From assembly GCA_025345505.1 (NCBI GenBank), contig JANVCC010000071.1, forward strand, positions 3,051,519 to 3,115,518: DNA of 64,000 nt, read 5' to 3'. Made by a program: the position numbers and the translations under genes. The notes beneath the pieces were generated by a model. It was given only the letters and a program-made list of their open reading frames with translations. It had not been told where the DNA came from and searched no databases. Positions 31,806 to 44,394 of the stretch are shown one piece after another (position 1 is the stretch's first letter; each line of letters begins with the position of its first letter). The stretch comes from Todiramphus chloris collaris. Lineage: Eukaryota > Chordata > Aves > Coraciiformes > Alcedinidae.

Positions 31806-34380
31806 TGCCCGCGCGCCCCGGCGGCCCCTCGGCACCCGTGGGTGCCCCCCGCCCCTCGCCGTGCCTGCGCGGGCTGGCGTCCCCCGTGGGAAGGGGGCGG
31901 GAGCTCGGTGCGTGCGTCATCGTGCCCGTTGCCATGGAAACCATCTGCTCCCCGGGCGCGGGAGCCGCGTGGGCACGCGGGGCGGGGGGCGGGGGGGGGG
32001 GGGGGGGCTGCGGGGGGGCAGGGGGGGCACGGCTCCGAGGGGACGGGAGCGGCTCCGTCGGGACCGTGAGGGCTCTGCGGGGGTGGCCGTGGCTTTGCGG
32101 GGCCAGGCACGGTTCCCCGGGGACAGGCGCGGCTCCGGCAGGAGAGTGGCAGCGCTGTGGGGATGCTCAGAGCTCCGCGGGAACCGTGACAGCTCCGCGG
32201 GGATGTCCCCAGCCATGGGAACCGCTCCCGTTCCCACGTCCCTGCCGTGGGCTGGGAGTAACTGGGACCTTCGGTGGGTACCAGGGCAGGAGTGGGATGG
32301 GCACGCACAGGCGCAGGGACATTTGGTTCCGGTCCCCACCTATAGAACCCCCCAGGACCCCCGGTGCTGCAGAGGCCCAGGTGAGGCTGGGAGGCTCACA
32401 GATATTTGGGGGGGGGGGGAGGAAGCCCCCAGGCTCTGCCACACCAACGATCCAGTGTCCTGCACAGAGACACCCCCAGCACTTCCAGCAGCTCAGCAAC
32501 ATCTTTGGCTCGGGCACAGAAAATCTCTGCCTGCTCCCCCCACATTCCCCATCTCTGCTCCCCCTTATATCCCCCCCACTGCCCCCCCACCCTGGCCGGC
32601 GCAGATGGGGACCCGTGCCCATCGACTGGGGGCCCACGATCCTGCTGCAGCGCGGGGAGTCCCCTGGGGTGCTCCAAGGGATGTCCCTCAAGGTGCTTCT
32701 TGGGGTGTCCATCAGGATGCCCCTTGGGATGCTCTCAGCAACGGCCACTCGCTCCCAGGAAGCTCTGGGTGGCTCTGGCCACCACAGCCCCCCACGCCCG
32801 TCTGGCACCCAGAATCCAGCAGACTGCCGAGGCCAGGGGCCCCCCGAAACCCGCAGCCAGGAGCCCAGCTGGGCAAGTGGCACAGGATGGAGATGGACGA
32901 TCCTCCCAGGGCTCGTGGCACTTCCCCTGGGTCCAGGGTTTAAACAAACTGTTCTGAGCGTTAATTAGCCAGTGACAGGACGAGCCGTGGTGCAGCCGCT
33001 TCCGTTGCTCCCCCAGTCGCCGAGGAGCCGTCGCTGCAGCCGTAAAAAAAAAAGTGCTTAAAAGCACAAATCCAGCATTTAGGACCCAAACCAGCTCCTG
33101 GCACCGTGTGTCATGCTGGGATCCGGTGGCTGCTCAGGACATTGTCCCTTGTGTCCCGTCCAAGAGGGAGGCGGGGGGGAAATACCCGTGCACCCCTCGA
33201 GGTGTCATCCTGAAACCCGGGGGGGTCCCGCACCCTGTCCTGTGCCCGGTGAAGCCCCCATCTGCAGCCAAAGCAGCTTATAACGCCGCGGGCGAGGCCA
33301 TATGGGAGCAAACTGGATTAGGGGAAAAATCAGCCTTCTTCCCACTAACAGGATTATTGGGTTTTCAGCCCAATCCTGGCACAGCCGCCGGCCAGAGCTG
33401 GAGTGTGCCCGGCACCGGAGCCTCCTCCCCGTAGGATGCAGGGGGCTGGCGAGGTCAGCCTGGACCCGGCGTTTCTCCATCACAGTTCACGCTGGGATTG
33501 GAAGCTGCAACTGGTGCGTACTGGCATGACCCGGCCGCAGGCCAGCACAGCACTGGGATGTGCTGGGAAGCAATGCTGGGGCGAGATGGCTGCAGCCCCT
33601 CCTGCCCCAGGGGACGTGAGTCTGTCCTGTCCCCCGCACGGTGACTCCCATGGGGGACACCGGGCCCCGCTGGCACCGCAGCCGGGAGCCAGGCACCGCC
33701 GGGACCCGCCCGGTGCTGGCGGCAGCTGGAGGAATCAAAGCCTCGATTCACGGCCAGGCCAGGCCGGCGAGAGCGATTTCCTGCTCCCCGGCGTGACTCC
33801 GGCCCGCTGCTGATTCACCCCTCTGGATTTCCCCCTCGCTGCACACCGAGGGTGGGGGGGACACCGGGGCCCCCCGGCACGCAGGGCTGGGCAGAACCCG
33901 TTCCGGTGTGAGCAGCCCCGGGGCTGGAGCATTCCGGGGGGGGGGAAACCCAGGATGGGGGGAGGGGACCGGGGTGGGGGAACTCTGCCCAGGGACACGG
34001 GACCGCCCTCCTGCCCCAACCCCATCGTCTGCTGGGCAGGTCCGGGCGGGGGTTTGGGGAAACCCGAGTCCCGCAGCAGGACCCGGGGGCTGGAGGCTCT
34101 GCCCCCCCCCCCGGAAGGGGACGTTTAAATCAGCGGGTGACTCAGAGCAAGAGTCGTCGGGACGGCCCCGGCCGCGGCTTCCTGCGGCTCGTCCTCCCCC
34201 GGCGGACCCGCAGCTGGTTGGGGGTCCCGGAAGGCGATGGGAGGAGGGGGCCCGAGAGGGCCCTTATGTTCTGGGGGTGCCGCAGGGTCTGGTGGGCGCC
34301 CCGGCGAGGCTGCACGAAAGGCCCCGGTGGGGTGGCCGCTCCCGCTGCTTCGCGCCCCGGGCGCCACGTGCCCCCTCCCC
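31806..34380. other. DIRAS1-GNG7 intergenic spacer
   Basis: No gene is recognised. It holds a G-rich block (about 31979-32030), a G11-type run at about 32407-32420 and imperfect 'ccttggggtgctc' repeats at about 32660-32740. The many long frames on both strands overlap each other and resemble no family. Confidence 0.6.
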
Positions 34381-34384
34381 GCGG

Positions 34385-34754
34385 CGCCCCGCTCATTAAT
34401 ATTAATGAATATTTGCATATCACCGCCCTTCTCCCCGCCCCGCGTGCTGATTGGCTGCTATCCCCGCCGCTCCGCAGAAGTCCCCGCCCCTTCGCCGCTC
34501 GCCCTCCCCGCCGCCGTCTCAACCGAACATGCTGCCTCCCCCGGCCCCTCCCCTCCCGCCGGGCCGCCCCCCGCGCGCCCGGAGAGCCAAGCGCCCATTG
34601 GCTGGCGGCGCTGCCGGTCAGGCGGAGAGGCGGGGCCAGACCTGCCCGCGCCCGGCCGGGGCTGGGCAGCAGGGTGCGTTGCGCGGCTGCGCTGGTGGCT
34701 GAGGCGGCGGCTCCCGCTCCTCCGCCCCCCGCTGCCCCGGCCCCGCCGAGACCG
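34385..34754 (+). promoter_or_regulatory. GNG7: CpG-island promoter and non-coding exon 1, assigned to GNG7
   Basis: An AT-rich core sits in a CpG island. It has a perfect palindrome CATTAATATTAATG (34394-34407) and an octamer ATTTGCAT (34411-34418). Reverse CCAAT boxes (ATTGG) lie at 34450-34454 and 34597-34601. A GC-rich exon then ends at GCCGAGACCG|GTGAGG, with the donor at 34755. No coding sequence follows in the window. The GNG7 name rests on synteny: in human, GNG7 lies next to DIRAS1 in this orientation and has non-coding first exons and very long introns. Confidence 0.6.
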
Positions 34755-37700
34755 GTGAGGAGCCGCCCGCGTCGCGGGGACCGGGGCGGTTGGGGGGAGG
34801 GCGGCGGCGGCCGGCGAAGCGGGGGGGAACGCGGCTGGGGCGGGTCCTGTCCTGGCCGAGCCCCCGGACCGGCCCCGGCCCCGGCCCTGGCCCTGCCCGG
34901 GGCCCCTCGCGGCCCGCTGCGGCCCTGGCGGCGGGGCCGGGTGAGGGGATCCCGGGGCGGCTCGGGAGGAGCCCTGAGGGGGCCCTGGGAAGGGCGAGGG
35001 GGGCGGTGGGGATGCGGGTGAGGGCCCTTGGGGGGTCCCGCGGCTGCAGGTGAAGGAGGAGGGAGGGGGCGCCGGGGCAGGGGCTGAGGGTCAAAGGGGG
35101 GCTGGGGTCGGGGGTGCGAGGGTGGGGGGGTACTGGGGCCCTGGGGCTGTGGGGCGGGCTCCGAAGGGTGCCTGGGCCAGGCGCGGGGGGTGTCTGGAGG
35201 CTGGGGAGGCGCTGGGGGTGAAGGATTTGGGAGGCCCTGGGGCTGGAGGGGCACGGGTTGGGAGGTCCCGTGGGGTACAAGGGGTGAGTTGGGCTGGAGT
35301 GACGGGGTTTGGGAGGGTGCTGGGGTCCTTGGGTAGGGGGTTGGGAGAAGGGGAGCCCCTGGGTAGGTCAGAGGAAGAGGCTGGGGCAAAGGGGTGGCCT
35401 GGGGTGGGGATTAAGGGGCCCTGGGAGTGTGTAAGGAGGGCCCTGGGCGTGCTGGAGCTTGTGGTAGAGGGGTGAGAGGTGGGGCTGAGAAGCTGAGAGG
35501 GCCCGCTGGGGATCGCAGGGTGCTGGTGGGTCGGAGGGAAGGTAATTTCCGCATGAGGAGGCGATCTGGGGGTGTGTTTGGGGGTGGCTGCAGAGAGGGG
35601 CTGGGCTGTGTTGTGGTGAGGGGGCCCCAAGGTCCTTGGGTGAGCTGCAGCAGGAGGGTTGGCTGGAAGGGGCTGTTGTGGAGGGGGGGAGGCAGTGGGG
35701 TGTGTGGTCTGAGCTGGGAGAGGGGCATTTCGGGCTGTAGGGTGGATGAGGTGAGAGGGGACAGTTGTAATCGATGACGAGAGACACAGCTCAGTGCCAG
35801 CTCGCTTTGGAAGTTGGGTGGCTTAACGGGGAACGGGTCCAGACCCTCTTTGGGGGTATGGAAGGAGGTTGGAATGCTCATCAGAAGGGCTAATACCACA
35901 TCATCCCCTTGCCTCTTTCTGTGCGTGAGTTAATGGTGGGCTGGAACCGAGAGGTTGAGGAGAGAAGGGGAAGGCAGCTGGAGGAGGCGATGGCTGGTGA
36001 AGGCTGGTGCTGGTGACCTGCCCATGCGGGGCAGGGCTCGGGGGGCACGGGGCAGTTGTACTGCTTGGGTTGTATACAGGAGGGGCAGCAGCAGGAGCTG
36101 GATTTTCTGTATTGTTGAAGTAGAGCAGAGCAGAGGAGATAAGTGGGTGCTGCAGACAAAGACAGAAAGCTGTCTCCTTCTTATTTCTGAAGAGAGGTGT
36201 GCGGAATGAAAAGGCGGGTGTCCTTTAGGAGGTTAAGGGAGGGATGCTCGCGCTGCGTAGGTGAGCAGGGAGCAGGAGGTGTCCCCGGTGCCTGGTTGAG
36301 GAGCTGGGACCTGATCTCTGCGGCTCCTTTCCTTCAGCTGGAGCAGGTGAATGGCATTTGCCTTTGTCCTGGGCCATTGCCACCAGGTGTGGCCTTAAAT
36401 AAACCCCTCCTGGAGTGCAACAGAGCTGCTTTCTGCTCCGAGATACCTCCTCTGATACTGCTGGTAAACGAGGCTGTGGCTTTTAAGGTGCTGAATTATC
36501 TTGGATGTTGGGGGGGTTTTTTTTTGGGTGGGGGGGAACTGATAACTCCAATGTTTGTTTCCAGCTGTGGGCTCCTTGTAAAACAACCCCTGACAAGTAC
36601 AACTGTGGTGGTTACTACCAGGAGAAAAGCTGGCTTGTGGTAGACCACAGAAGTTAGTAACTCGATGTTTAGTTGGAGTGTGTAAGTAAACTTGAGGCCT
36701 TTTAGGTAATTGCTTGGTTTTCTTCACGTAATTGCTTTGCAGAGACTCCTTGCTTCTCGAGCACGTAGCACTGGAGTCAGACCTTCCTCCTTTGGAGGTT
36801 TGTGTGTCTCTGGCTTCGGGACGTCCCGTCGGGTGCAGGCAGAGGAGCTGCTCGCTGCTGGTTGGGGTTCCGAGTCAGCCGCGCGATGCTAAGGCGGCCG
36901 GGCGGCAGCTCTGGGATTACGTAGCACCATTTATCACGTTCTGGTTAGAGCCAGTACTGGGGAGGGGGGAGGGAAATGCACCCAAAAAGCTGGATCAATA
37001 TGTTTAAATAGAGCTTATTGTCTGAGAGGTTTTCTTCTGCCATCTGTAGCTGCGAAACAAATGGAAATCGCTCTTTTGTGTGGCGGGAGGATCGCTGGGG
37101 ATGTTAATGACTCGCACGGAGTGGCCCGGCTCGGTGCCTCCCAGCTTTTCCTCTGGATCCATCTTAGCCCTGGATATAGTATTTAACTGGCACGACTTAA
37201 GGTAATTAATGCTTTCTGACACCCGAGAGCTCTCTCTGGAAGGCGTCACCCCCTTCGAGGCAGGGGAATGATGGCGAACGGGCAGGAGGAATAATTCAGC
37301 AGCCGGGAGAGACGCCTGTGACCCAGGGGACGTAGCTTTGTCCTCTGCTCGTCCCGTTTCCCCCGCCGTGGCCAGCTCAGCTTCTGCCTTCCTGCCTTAT
37401 TTCCTTATCTGTGAAATGGAGATAACCGCTCTGCCCTACCTCCTGCGCCGCGAGGTTGCCGTGCCCTGAAGTTCGTTAGCGTAACGAGGCACGTGCCTGG
37501 CTCCCGGACCTGCTGCTTGGCCCTGGCCCTGGGTCCAGAGGAACTGGACGCTCTGCCCTGCAGAAACCACCGGGTTTTGTTGCCGGGAGCCGCCGTTCTC
37601 CGCTTCCTCGCGTGCGAGGCCGGCAGTAGAAGTTGTCGGTGACGAGGAATCGTGACTCTTCCTGGTAGAAGTTGTCCCCTTAGCAGAGCCGTGGGGCTGG

Positions 37701-40557
37701 ACCAGAGCCAGCCCCTGATTGCCCTTAGGATGGTTTGTTTTGTGTAGGGCTTGAAGTAGCTGCTTGTCCCCTCACCGGTGGTGGGGGGGAAGTTTTCTTT
37801 GCCCTCCTGGAGGGGAGGTGAGGAGCGGCGGAGCTCGAACTGACGCTTAAATAAAAACCCACATCTCCTCTCCCTTTTGGCCGTGGAGGTTTGCTCGGGT
37901 TGGAGAGACCGGACAGTGAGGCCGTTCGGGGTTTGTGGAGCCCCAGCCCAGCTCTGGGCTTGGAACAGTTCCCACGTGGCTCTTCCAGAGGCCGTGGGGA
38001 GCAGCGAGGCTGGCGGGAGGGGTGGCAGTCTGTGGGCGGGCGACCTAAAAACGATGGCTGCCTAAAAAGCAGGGTCAAAATTTGGGGGGGTTCTTGCACA
38101 GGTGGGGTGGAAGGAGAGGAAAAAGGGGTTTATAAAACACTGGATCTCCCCCAGCGGAGTTGCTGTGAGGAACCAATGTGGCCACAGCACCGATGGGTCC
38201 CGTCTTGGTTTCCCTGCCTTTACGAGAAGTCGGGAGAATTGAGATGCAGAAGTCTTAATAGTTGCACTTTGAGGTGGAAACCTCCCTGTAACTGCTCAGA
38301 TATCACCCAGATTATTTCAGCGGCTTAGCTACGGAGCAGGAATCTTTCAGAGGGATCCTGTGTTTCGGAAGTTTCCCAGTGGTAGCATCTCTGGCTTCTT
38401 TGGACAGCGCGTTGTTGCTTAGTTCCTCTCACTTGTTGCCAGATAATGCGATATATGATCTCTCTCTCTCATGGTTTTCCCAGCTTGATGTGCAGAATGT
38501 CAGAAGATATTAAACTGGGGAGGGAATAAAACTAAAGAACAATGTAAACCCAGCTCCCTCCCGCTGTGGGGTCCGACCGTCGTCGCCGTGAAGGCAAACC
38601 AGCCAATCTGGAGAGAGCCTTGTGCTTTGCTTTGCTTTTTTTTTTAATGAATTTGTCGTAGATTTACTTAGTTTGCATTTAAAAAATAACTAGAGCTTGT
38701 AGAGCACAGAGAACTGGAAGAGCCAGACCTGGCTGCTCGGGTACCAGCTGGGAGGATCTGGTCTCAGCAGTCGGGGAGTTCGCTTCGGACGACTCTGCCC
38801 CGGCCCTCGACGTGCGTTCCGGCCGTACGGATTTTGCTGCTGTCACGTGGCCGAGTCCCCCTGTTATCAGCCGCTGGCTGCTTCTTCGTGCTGCTAAAAG
38901 GCCCTTTATTAAACAGCAGAACAAACGGGCCATTGTGCAACACGGGCCCGTGTTTTCCTTTCAGACTCTTTCTGAAAGTGAAAGTCGCTCACCACAGTCC
39001 CGAGCTTCTCCTACGGAAACTTTTTTCCCCTCTCCGGAGAACCCAGCGTTTGGATAAACGCTGTAAAACATTCCTCTGGCTTGCCCGAGGCTGCTGGCTG
39101 CTCTCATCCTCCCACTGCAGCCCCTCCAAAGTCCCTGAAAAGCCACAAAGTAAATAAAAAAAAGTTAAAAGTGATGCCAACATCCAGGTTGTTTGGAAGA
39201 GCTGAATCTCGTGGGGTCCGGCATCAGCTGGTGCAAGGAGTCGCCCGTCGAGGCTTTGTTGTGAGGGGCACAGGAGCTGGGTTTATCCCGGGAGTGAGTT
39301 AGGAATCCAGCTGATATTTCAACCTCCAACTGGCTCCAGCTCTCCAGTGGTTTGGGGTTAGGGTTTTGGAAATGGGTGGGTAGCGATTGGCTGGGGTGTT
39401 TAAAAAACAGAGGGGGGGTGGAAGAGGAAATTCAGGCTCGTTGCAAAAGCTGAGGCACAAAACAGGAAATTTGGTTGCAGATCGTGCTTTTTCATAATTT
39501 ATTGTATGTTTTTTTCCCCCCTTCCTTCTAAGAGACAAGAAAAAGTTTCAAAGGACTCCAGCCTGTGTTGGGTCTGTAGAGCTGAAAATGTCTCTGAATT
39601 TACAGTAAAAACCCTCTTTTTTTGTAGTAGACTTCTAAGAAGCTGTAAAAACCCAAAAGCCTCAGTAACTCCAGCTTTATTTTATTTACATCCTACAGAA
39701 AGGGGGGAAAAAAAAGCTAGAAACTGGCCCACAGGAGAGTAACTTGAACAATATCTCACTCCTGAACGTGCAAAATCAGGCCTGGCTTCATCCAGAGTTG
39801 GGGTGCTGGGAGGATGGTCCCTGGGAGATGGACCCTCTGCTGACGTCCTCCAAAAGCTTTATTTTTATGAACTTAGCCCCTCCAGGAAAAAAAATACAGC
39901 TATTTTTAAATATATAGAACAGTTGGGGTTGGGGTTTGGGTTTTTTTTTGAGCCCTGAAGGCTTTTTGTCCATCTCTGTCTCATCTGCTGTTGGAAACAT
40001 GCACAGGGTCCAAACGTCGCTGTGTGTTTTAACCCTCTGCAGCTTATCCGCAGATTTTCCTGCCGCTGCTCTGAAACTACAGCAGTTCCTCTGTGGACAC
40101 AGCACAGAAACAGCTCCGAGGAGGCTTGTCCTGCTGTAGTCACCGTTAGCCTCGTTTCCTCTGGTCCAAGGGTAACTTCTTTCTTTTCTTTTGCTGGCAG
40201 AGGATCAGTGTTTATGCTCAATAAACCCTGACGGAGCCCGGCTTCTTTCACCCGCAGTGCAATCCCCCAGCCACAAGCGTTGTGAATTTAACGTTAACCC
40301 TGCAACTTTTCTGCTGGGTGGGAGACAGGCCCGAGAGGTTCTTTGCCTCAGCCTTTGTTGCTTCCGGCAACCAAAAGGATCTGGTGGCATTTTTGGGGAG
40401 CATCCCACTGCCTGTGCAGGGGGAAAGCACTGGGAAAGCTGTTTTTCCCTGTAACCCCCTGAGTGTCGTGAGCGCTGACGGAGAGTGTGTGTCCTGCTGG
40501 GGCAGGGCAGGTTTAATTGCAGCTAATCCTGATGAAATCTCATTCTTTGATCTTGAT
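34755..40557 (+). other. GNG7: Presumed GNG7 intron 1, 5' part
   Basis: G-rich for the first kilobase, then ordinary intronic sequence. No interspersed repeat, RNA gene or coding exon is recognised in about 5.8 kb. Confidence 0.55.
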
Positions 40558-40989
40558 CAAGGATGCTCAGAGGGCTGGAGCACCTCTGCTGTGAGGACAG
40601 GCTGAGAGAGCTGGGGTTGGTCAGGCTGGAGAAGAGAAGGCTCCGGGGAGACCTTCTTGTGGCCTCCAGGATCTGAAGGGGCTCCAAGAAAGCTGGGGAG
40701 GGACTTGTTAGGCTGTGGGGCAGGGACAGGACTGGAGGGAATGGATCCAAACTGGAGAGAGGTGGATTCAGGTTGGACAGGAGGAAGAATTTCTTCCCCA
40801 GGAGGGTGGGGAGACACTGGCCCAGGTTGCCCAGAGAGGTGGTGGAAGCCCCATCCTGGGAAGTTTGGAAGCCCAGGCTGGCTGGGGCTGTGAGCAACCT
40901 GCTCTAGTGGGAGGTGTCCCTGCCCATGGCAGGGGGGCTGGAACCAGATGAGCTTTGAGGTCCCTTCCAACCCTGACAATTCTGTGACC
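40558..40989 (+). mobile_element. CR1 LINE copy (group A)
   Basis: 5'-truncated CR1 with terminus 'ccctgacaattctgtgac'. Near-identical to 13303-13930, and in opposite orientation to 46735-47006 and 52021-52402. Confidence 0.95.
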
Positions 40990-43157
40990 CATTGGCTTCC
41001 ATCCTTGTGAGATACCGAGGGGTAAATCTGGAAACCAAAGTGGTGCTGATCATCTGGAAGGATGTAAAAGGAGTTTGTGCAGAGTAGGTGGTAAAGGCAG
41101 GAAACGGAGGTAGACTACACCTCCTGGAACCAGCACCTCTTCTGCTTTGGTGCTGGAGCTTAGAAATGGGCAATAAATATTCAGTAAATCTTATGCTTCA
41201 GATTGGATTTTTGAAGGTACTTGGTTTGAAAAGCAAGGAAGGATGAGTACAATAAACCAGAGCAGTGTTATCTCGCTGGTGAGAGTGGGTTGGTGTCCGG
41301 CGAGGTTACGGGTGGAATGCTGTTGGAGACGGATCCGTTCAAGGGCTGGTGGGCTTTGAACTGTTTCTTCACGTGCTCAGGGAATCGCTGACCTTCATTT
41401 CCTCTGCTTGCTTTCTTGGTCTCTCTTGCAGTGACCCGTCGGCCGGGTTGGTTTGTCTGAGGTGGGGCTGTGCCACGTGCCGGGCGTTGAGAAACCAGCC
41501 GGAGACTGGGACGCTCTCGGTGGACACTGGGGCGCAGTGGGCAGCAGGAGCACGGGTGTCACCTTGTCCCTGGGGTTTCTCTGCAGCCCGTGTCCTCGCT
41601 CGGGTTCGGGCGAACAGATTTGTGTCTCCTGGTAGTGTGGGAAGCTGTAGAGATTGTGTGCCCCCGGGGAAGAGCAGCGGGTGGGTTCCGCTCCTTCCAC
41701 TCGGGGCAGCTCTCTGCGTGTCAAAGCGTCAGGCCCAGGCCGTGCTCTGAAGGGGGCTCCGCTGCAAGCGGCTTTCTGGGAAAGGCCACCAGGATCCCCG
41801 TGTTCTGGGCTGGTGGATGCCGCAGAGTTGAGATGCCAAACTTATTTGTCGGTGCTGGAATAAAGGGCACTGTGGTCCTTGGAGGGACGGGCCGAGAGGT
41901 GGCTTTGGAGGCTCGTCTGTGACAAAGAGCAGGTTCACCTCGGTGGCGGTGGCTGCGGTGTTTTTAATGTCAGAGCCCCGGGTGAAGAAAAGGGATTTCA
42001 GATTTGTTAGCAGGAGCCGTTGGAAGTGACAGCAGCAGCTCTCTGCTCCCAGCATACCAATGCAGATGGAACTGGTTGGTTGCCAGACATTAGTCATGGG
42101 GCACACCTACTTTGGAAGAGTAGCCTGTGGGTTTAGAGAAGTGATTATTTTCTAACAGCCCTGTGGGGCACAAGCAATTCAGTTTCTGGAGGACAAGGAA
42201 GGGCTTGCTCCAGAATGGTAGTTAGAAAAAAAATAAATGGTGTGCGTATGAGCTGCAGCTGGGGACGACTTGACTGGAATTTAATTTGTCCAGCCTTTGT
42301 TCACGACGGGCAGCGTGGAAGCCACGAGCCTCTGAAGGCTGAGACAGTTGCTGACCTGATCCAGCTTTTGGGGCTAATTGTGGTGGAAGTGGGGGTCCCA
42401 AGAGCAGGGTTGGGCAGGGGCTGGACCGCTCTGAGCTCACATCTTCTGGTGGAGCATCCGGCTCAGCCCTTTGTCCCGCGGAGCCGCTGCTTGTAGCATT
42501 TCCAGGCTCCTGGTGTGAGGGACCCAGAGTGGCTCGGGCTGAGCTGCAGCACACGCACGGGGCCAGGAGATGCTTCAAGAAGTCAGAGCTTCTGCCTGAT
42601 TCTCCTGGCTGCAATTGCTAATTAGACGGTTAACGTTCTTCGCCTTATTATCCCACCCTCAGCTTTTCTTTCTGGGGATCTGGGTTGACACTTTCTGGAG
42701 GCTCCAAAGGAGCACTCAACTCCTACCTTCCTTAACTAGTTGGGAACCAAGCTGCTCTTTTTGGTGCGTGTTTGTGCAAAGCCTTTGTGGTGCCCCTGTG
42801 TGAAAACCCAGGCTCTGTGCTCTAGAGTTGATGTTTTCTTTGGGAGTCCGTAGGATGTCTGCTCGATGTTACACCACGTTTTTCTGTTTCTTTCTGGTTT
42901 ATGGCTATTTCTGGAGACAGTTCCAGTCCAGACTGGCTCTAGCTGTGACTTCTCAAGGACTACATGACCAGCCTATTGCCAGAAGGCAAGGTTCTTGTCA
43001 GGATGGGGGAACAGATGCTTTCCTACTCGCTGGTGCAGAATATCTTTGTGATAGCTCAGGTAGGACTATTTTGCCCATTCCAGCAGGGCAGCAAGTTGGC
43101 TACAGGGGCAGTGTCTTTAATTTCATTTTAATAGACTCAGCAACTCCATGGATTGCA
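40990..43157 (+). other. Presumed GNG7 intron segment
   Basis: No repeat or gene is recognised. A good acceptor (CTCTCTTGCAG, ending 41431) lacks a convincing partner donor. Confidence 0.5.
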
Positions 43158-43654
43158 TATGTGTTCAATTTTGGGCCCCTCATTCCCAGAAGGTCATTGA
43201 GGGGCATGGCCAGAAAGGGGCAATGGAGCTGGGGAAGGGGCTGGAGCACAAGGGTGGTGAGGAGCAGCTGAGGGACCTGGGCTTGGTCAGCCTGGAGAGA
43301 AGGAGGCTGAGGGGAGACCTTCTGGCTCTGACAGCTCCTGACAGGAGGTTGGAGTCAGGGGGGTCAGGCTCTGCTCCCAAGGAACAAGCGACAGGACAAG
43401 AGGAACCGGCCTCAAGTTGCCCCAGGGGAGGTTTAGGTTGGAGCTGAGGAACAATTTCTTCCCCTCCAGGGTTGTCCAGGGCTGTCCCAGGCTGCCCAGG
43501 GCAGGGGTGCAGTCCCCGTGATCCCTGGAGGGGTTTCCAAGCCGTGGAGCTGTGGTGCTGAGGGCCATGGGTCAGTGGTGCCCTGGCAGTGCTGGGGGAA
43601 CAGTTGGACTCAGTGATCTGCAAGGTCTCTTCCAACCAAAACAATTCAATGATT
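43158..43654 (+). mobile_element. CR1 LINE copy (group B)
   Basis: About 500 bp from 'gggcccctcattcccag' to 'cttccaaccaaaacaattcaatgatt'. It is the inverted counterpart of 47368-47910 and shares its 3' end with 11812-11963. Confidence 0.95.
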
Positions 43655-44137
43655 AACACAAACAGCTCCTGCCTTTGCTGGGGGGGTTCTCACCCTCTTG
43701 CAAAACTTGTTAAAAATCCTCCCCCCTTCTTGTTCCCCCCCCCCAGTGTGAAAACTGCTGTTCTGCCATTCCCGTGCTCTCTGAAATAGTTCTCACCTTT
43801 GGAATATCGTTCGGCAGAGCTGGAGAGGCAGGGGCTGAAAATAGCAGCAGCTGCCATAGGCCGGGATGGAGCGAGTTGTGTTGTCAGTCACGGGAGCACA
43901 AATCCAACCCCACCTGCAGATGAGCGTTCCCGAAATAGCAGAGGCTTGTCAGCTACCAGAGGAGATGGATCCTGCGCATCTCTCGGGCGCGCTCTCACCG
44001 CCCTCCCTTACCAGAGAAAGAAGTTAAAGGTGCTGTGGTTTAGCTCGAGGGAGGAACTGCTTCCCAGCCTCTTCAGCAAACAGCGGCCGGCCGAGGTGCT
44101 GGGGCTCGATCTGTCTGCAGGGAAACAAGCCTTAGGA
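43655..44137 (+). other. Presumed GNG7 intron segment
   Basis: Nothing recognised between two CR1 copies. Confidence 0.5.
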
Positions 44138-44157
44138 ATTATTATTATTATTATTAT
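44138..44157 (+). repeat. (ATT)n microsatellite
   Basis: Six full ATT units plus AT, immediately upstream of a CR1 fragment. Confidence 0.95.
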
Positions 44158-44164
44158 CTGCAGG

Positions 44165-44394
44165 GGAACAAATTAGGAAGCATTTCTTTCCAGAAAGGAT
44201 TGTCAGGCACTGGAAGGGGCTGCCCAGGGAGCTGCTGGAGTCCCCATCCCTAGAGGTGTTTAAGAGCTGGGTGGATGCTGTGCTCAGGGACAGGGTTTAG
44301 TGGTTTGGATGGGGCTGGGGGTAAGGCTGGACTTGGGGTAAGGCTGGACTTGCTCATCTTGCAGGTCTCTTCCAGCTGAAGCTATGATTCGATG
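44165..44394 (+). mobile_element. CR1 LINE 3' fragment
   Basis: Typical CR1 text ('ggcactggaaggggctgcccagg', 'ggtctcttccagctgaagctatgattcgatgc'). More diverged than groups A and B; contains a short duplication of 'gtaaggctggacttg'. Confidence 0.88.

Noticed and set aside
31397..32968. A 523-residue frame starting in the GT/GC tract
   Set aside because: It is a by-product of alternating dinucleotides and G/C runs; Cys/Arg/Val-rich low complexity with no domain.
33296..33305. Possible SRF CArG box (CCATATGG)
   Set aside because: Only four A/T bases lie between CC and GG; a CArG box needs six.
34142..35389. A 415-residue minus-strand Pro-rich frame over the GNG7 CpG island
   Set aside because: GC-rich promoter and intron sequence. 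Overlapping frames on the other strand are equally long, and there is no family match.
36742..36793. Exon-like segment with a good acceptor (ATTGCTTTGCAG)
   Set aside because: The only nearby donor (GAG|GTTTGT) is weak and there is no supporting context.
41432..41460. Strong acceptor CTCTCTTGCAG
   Set aside because: No donor of matching quality within a normal exon distance.
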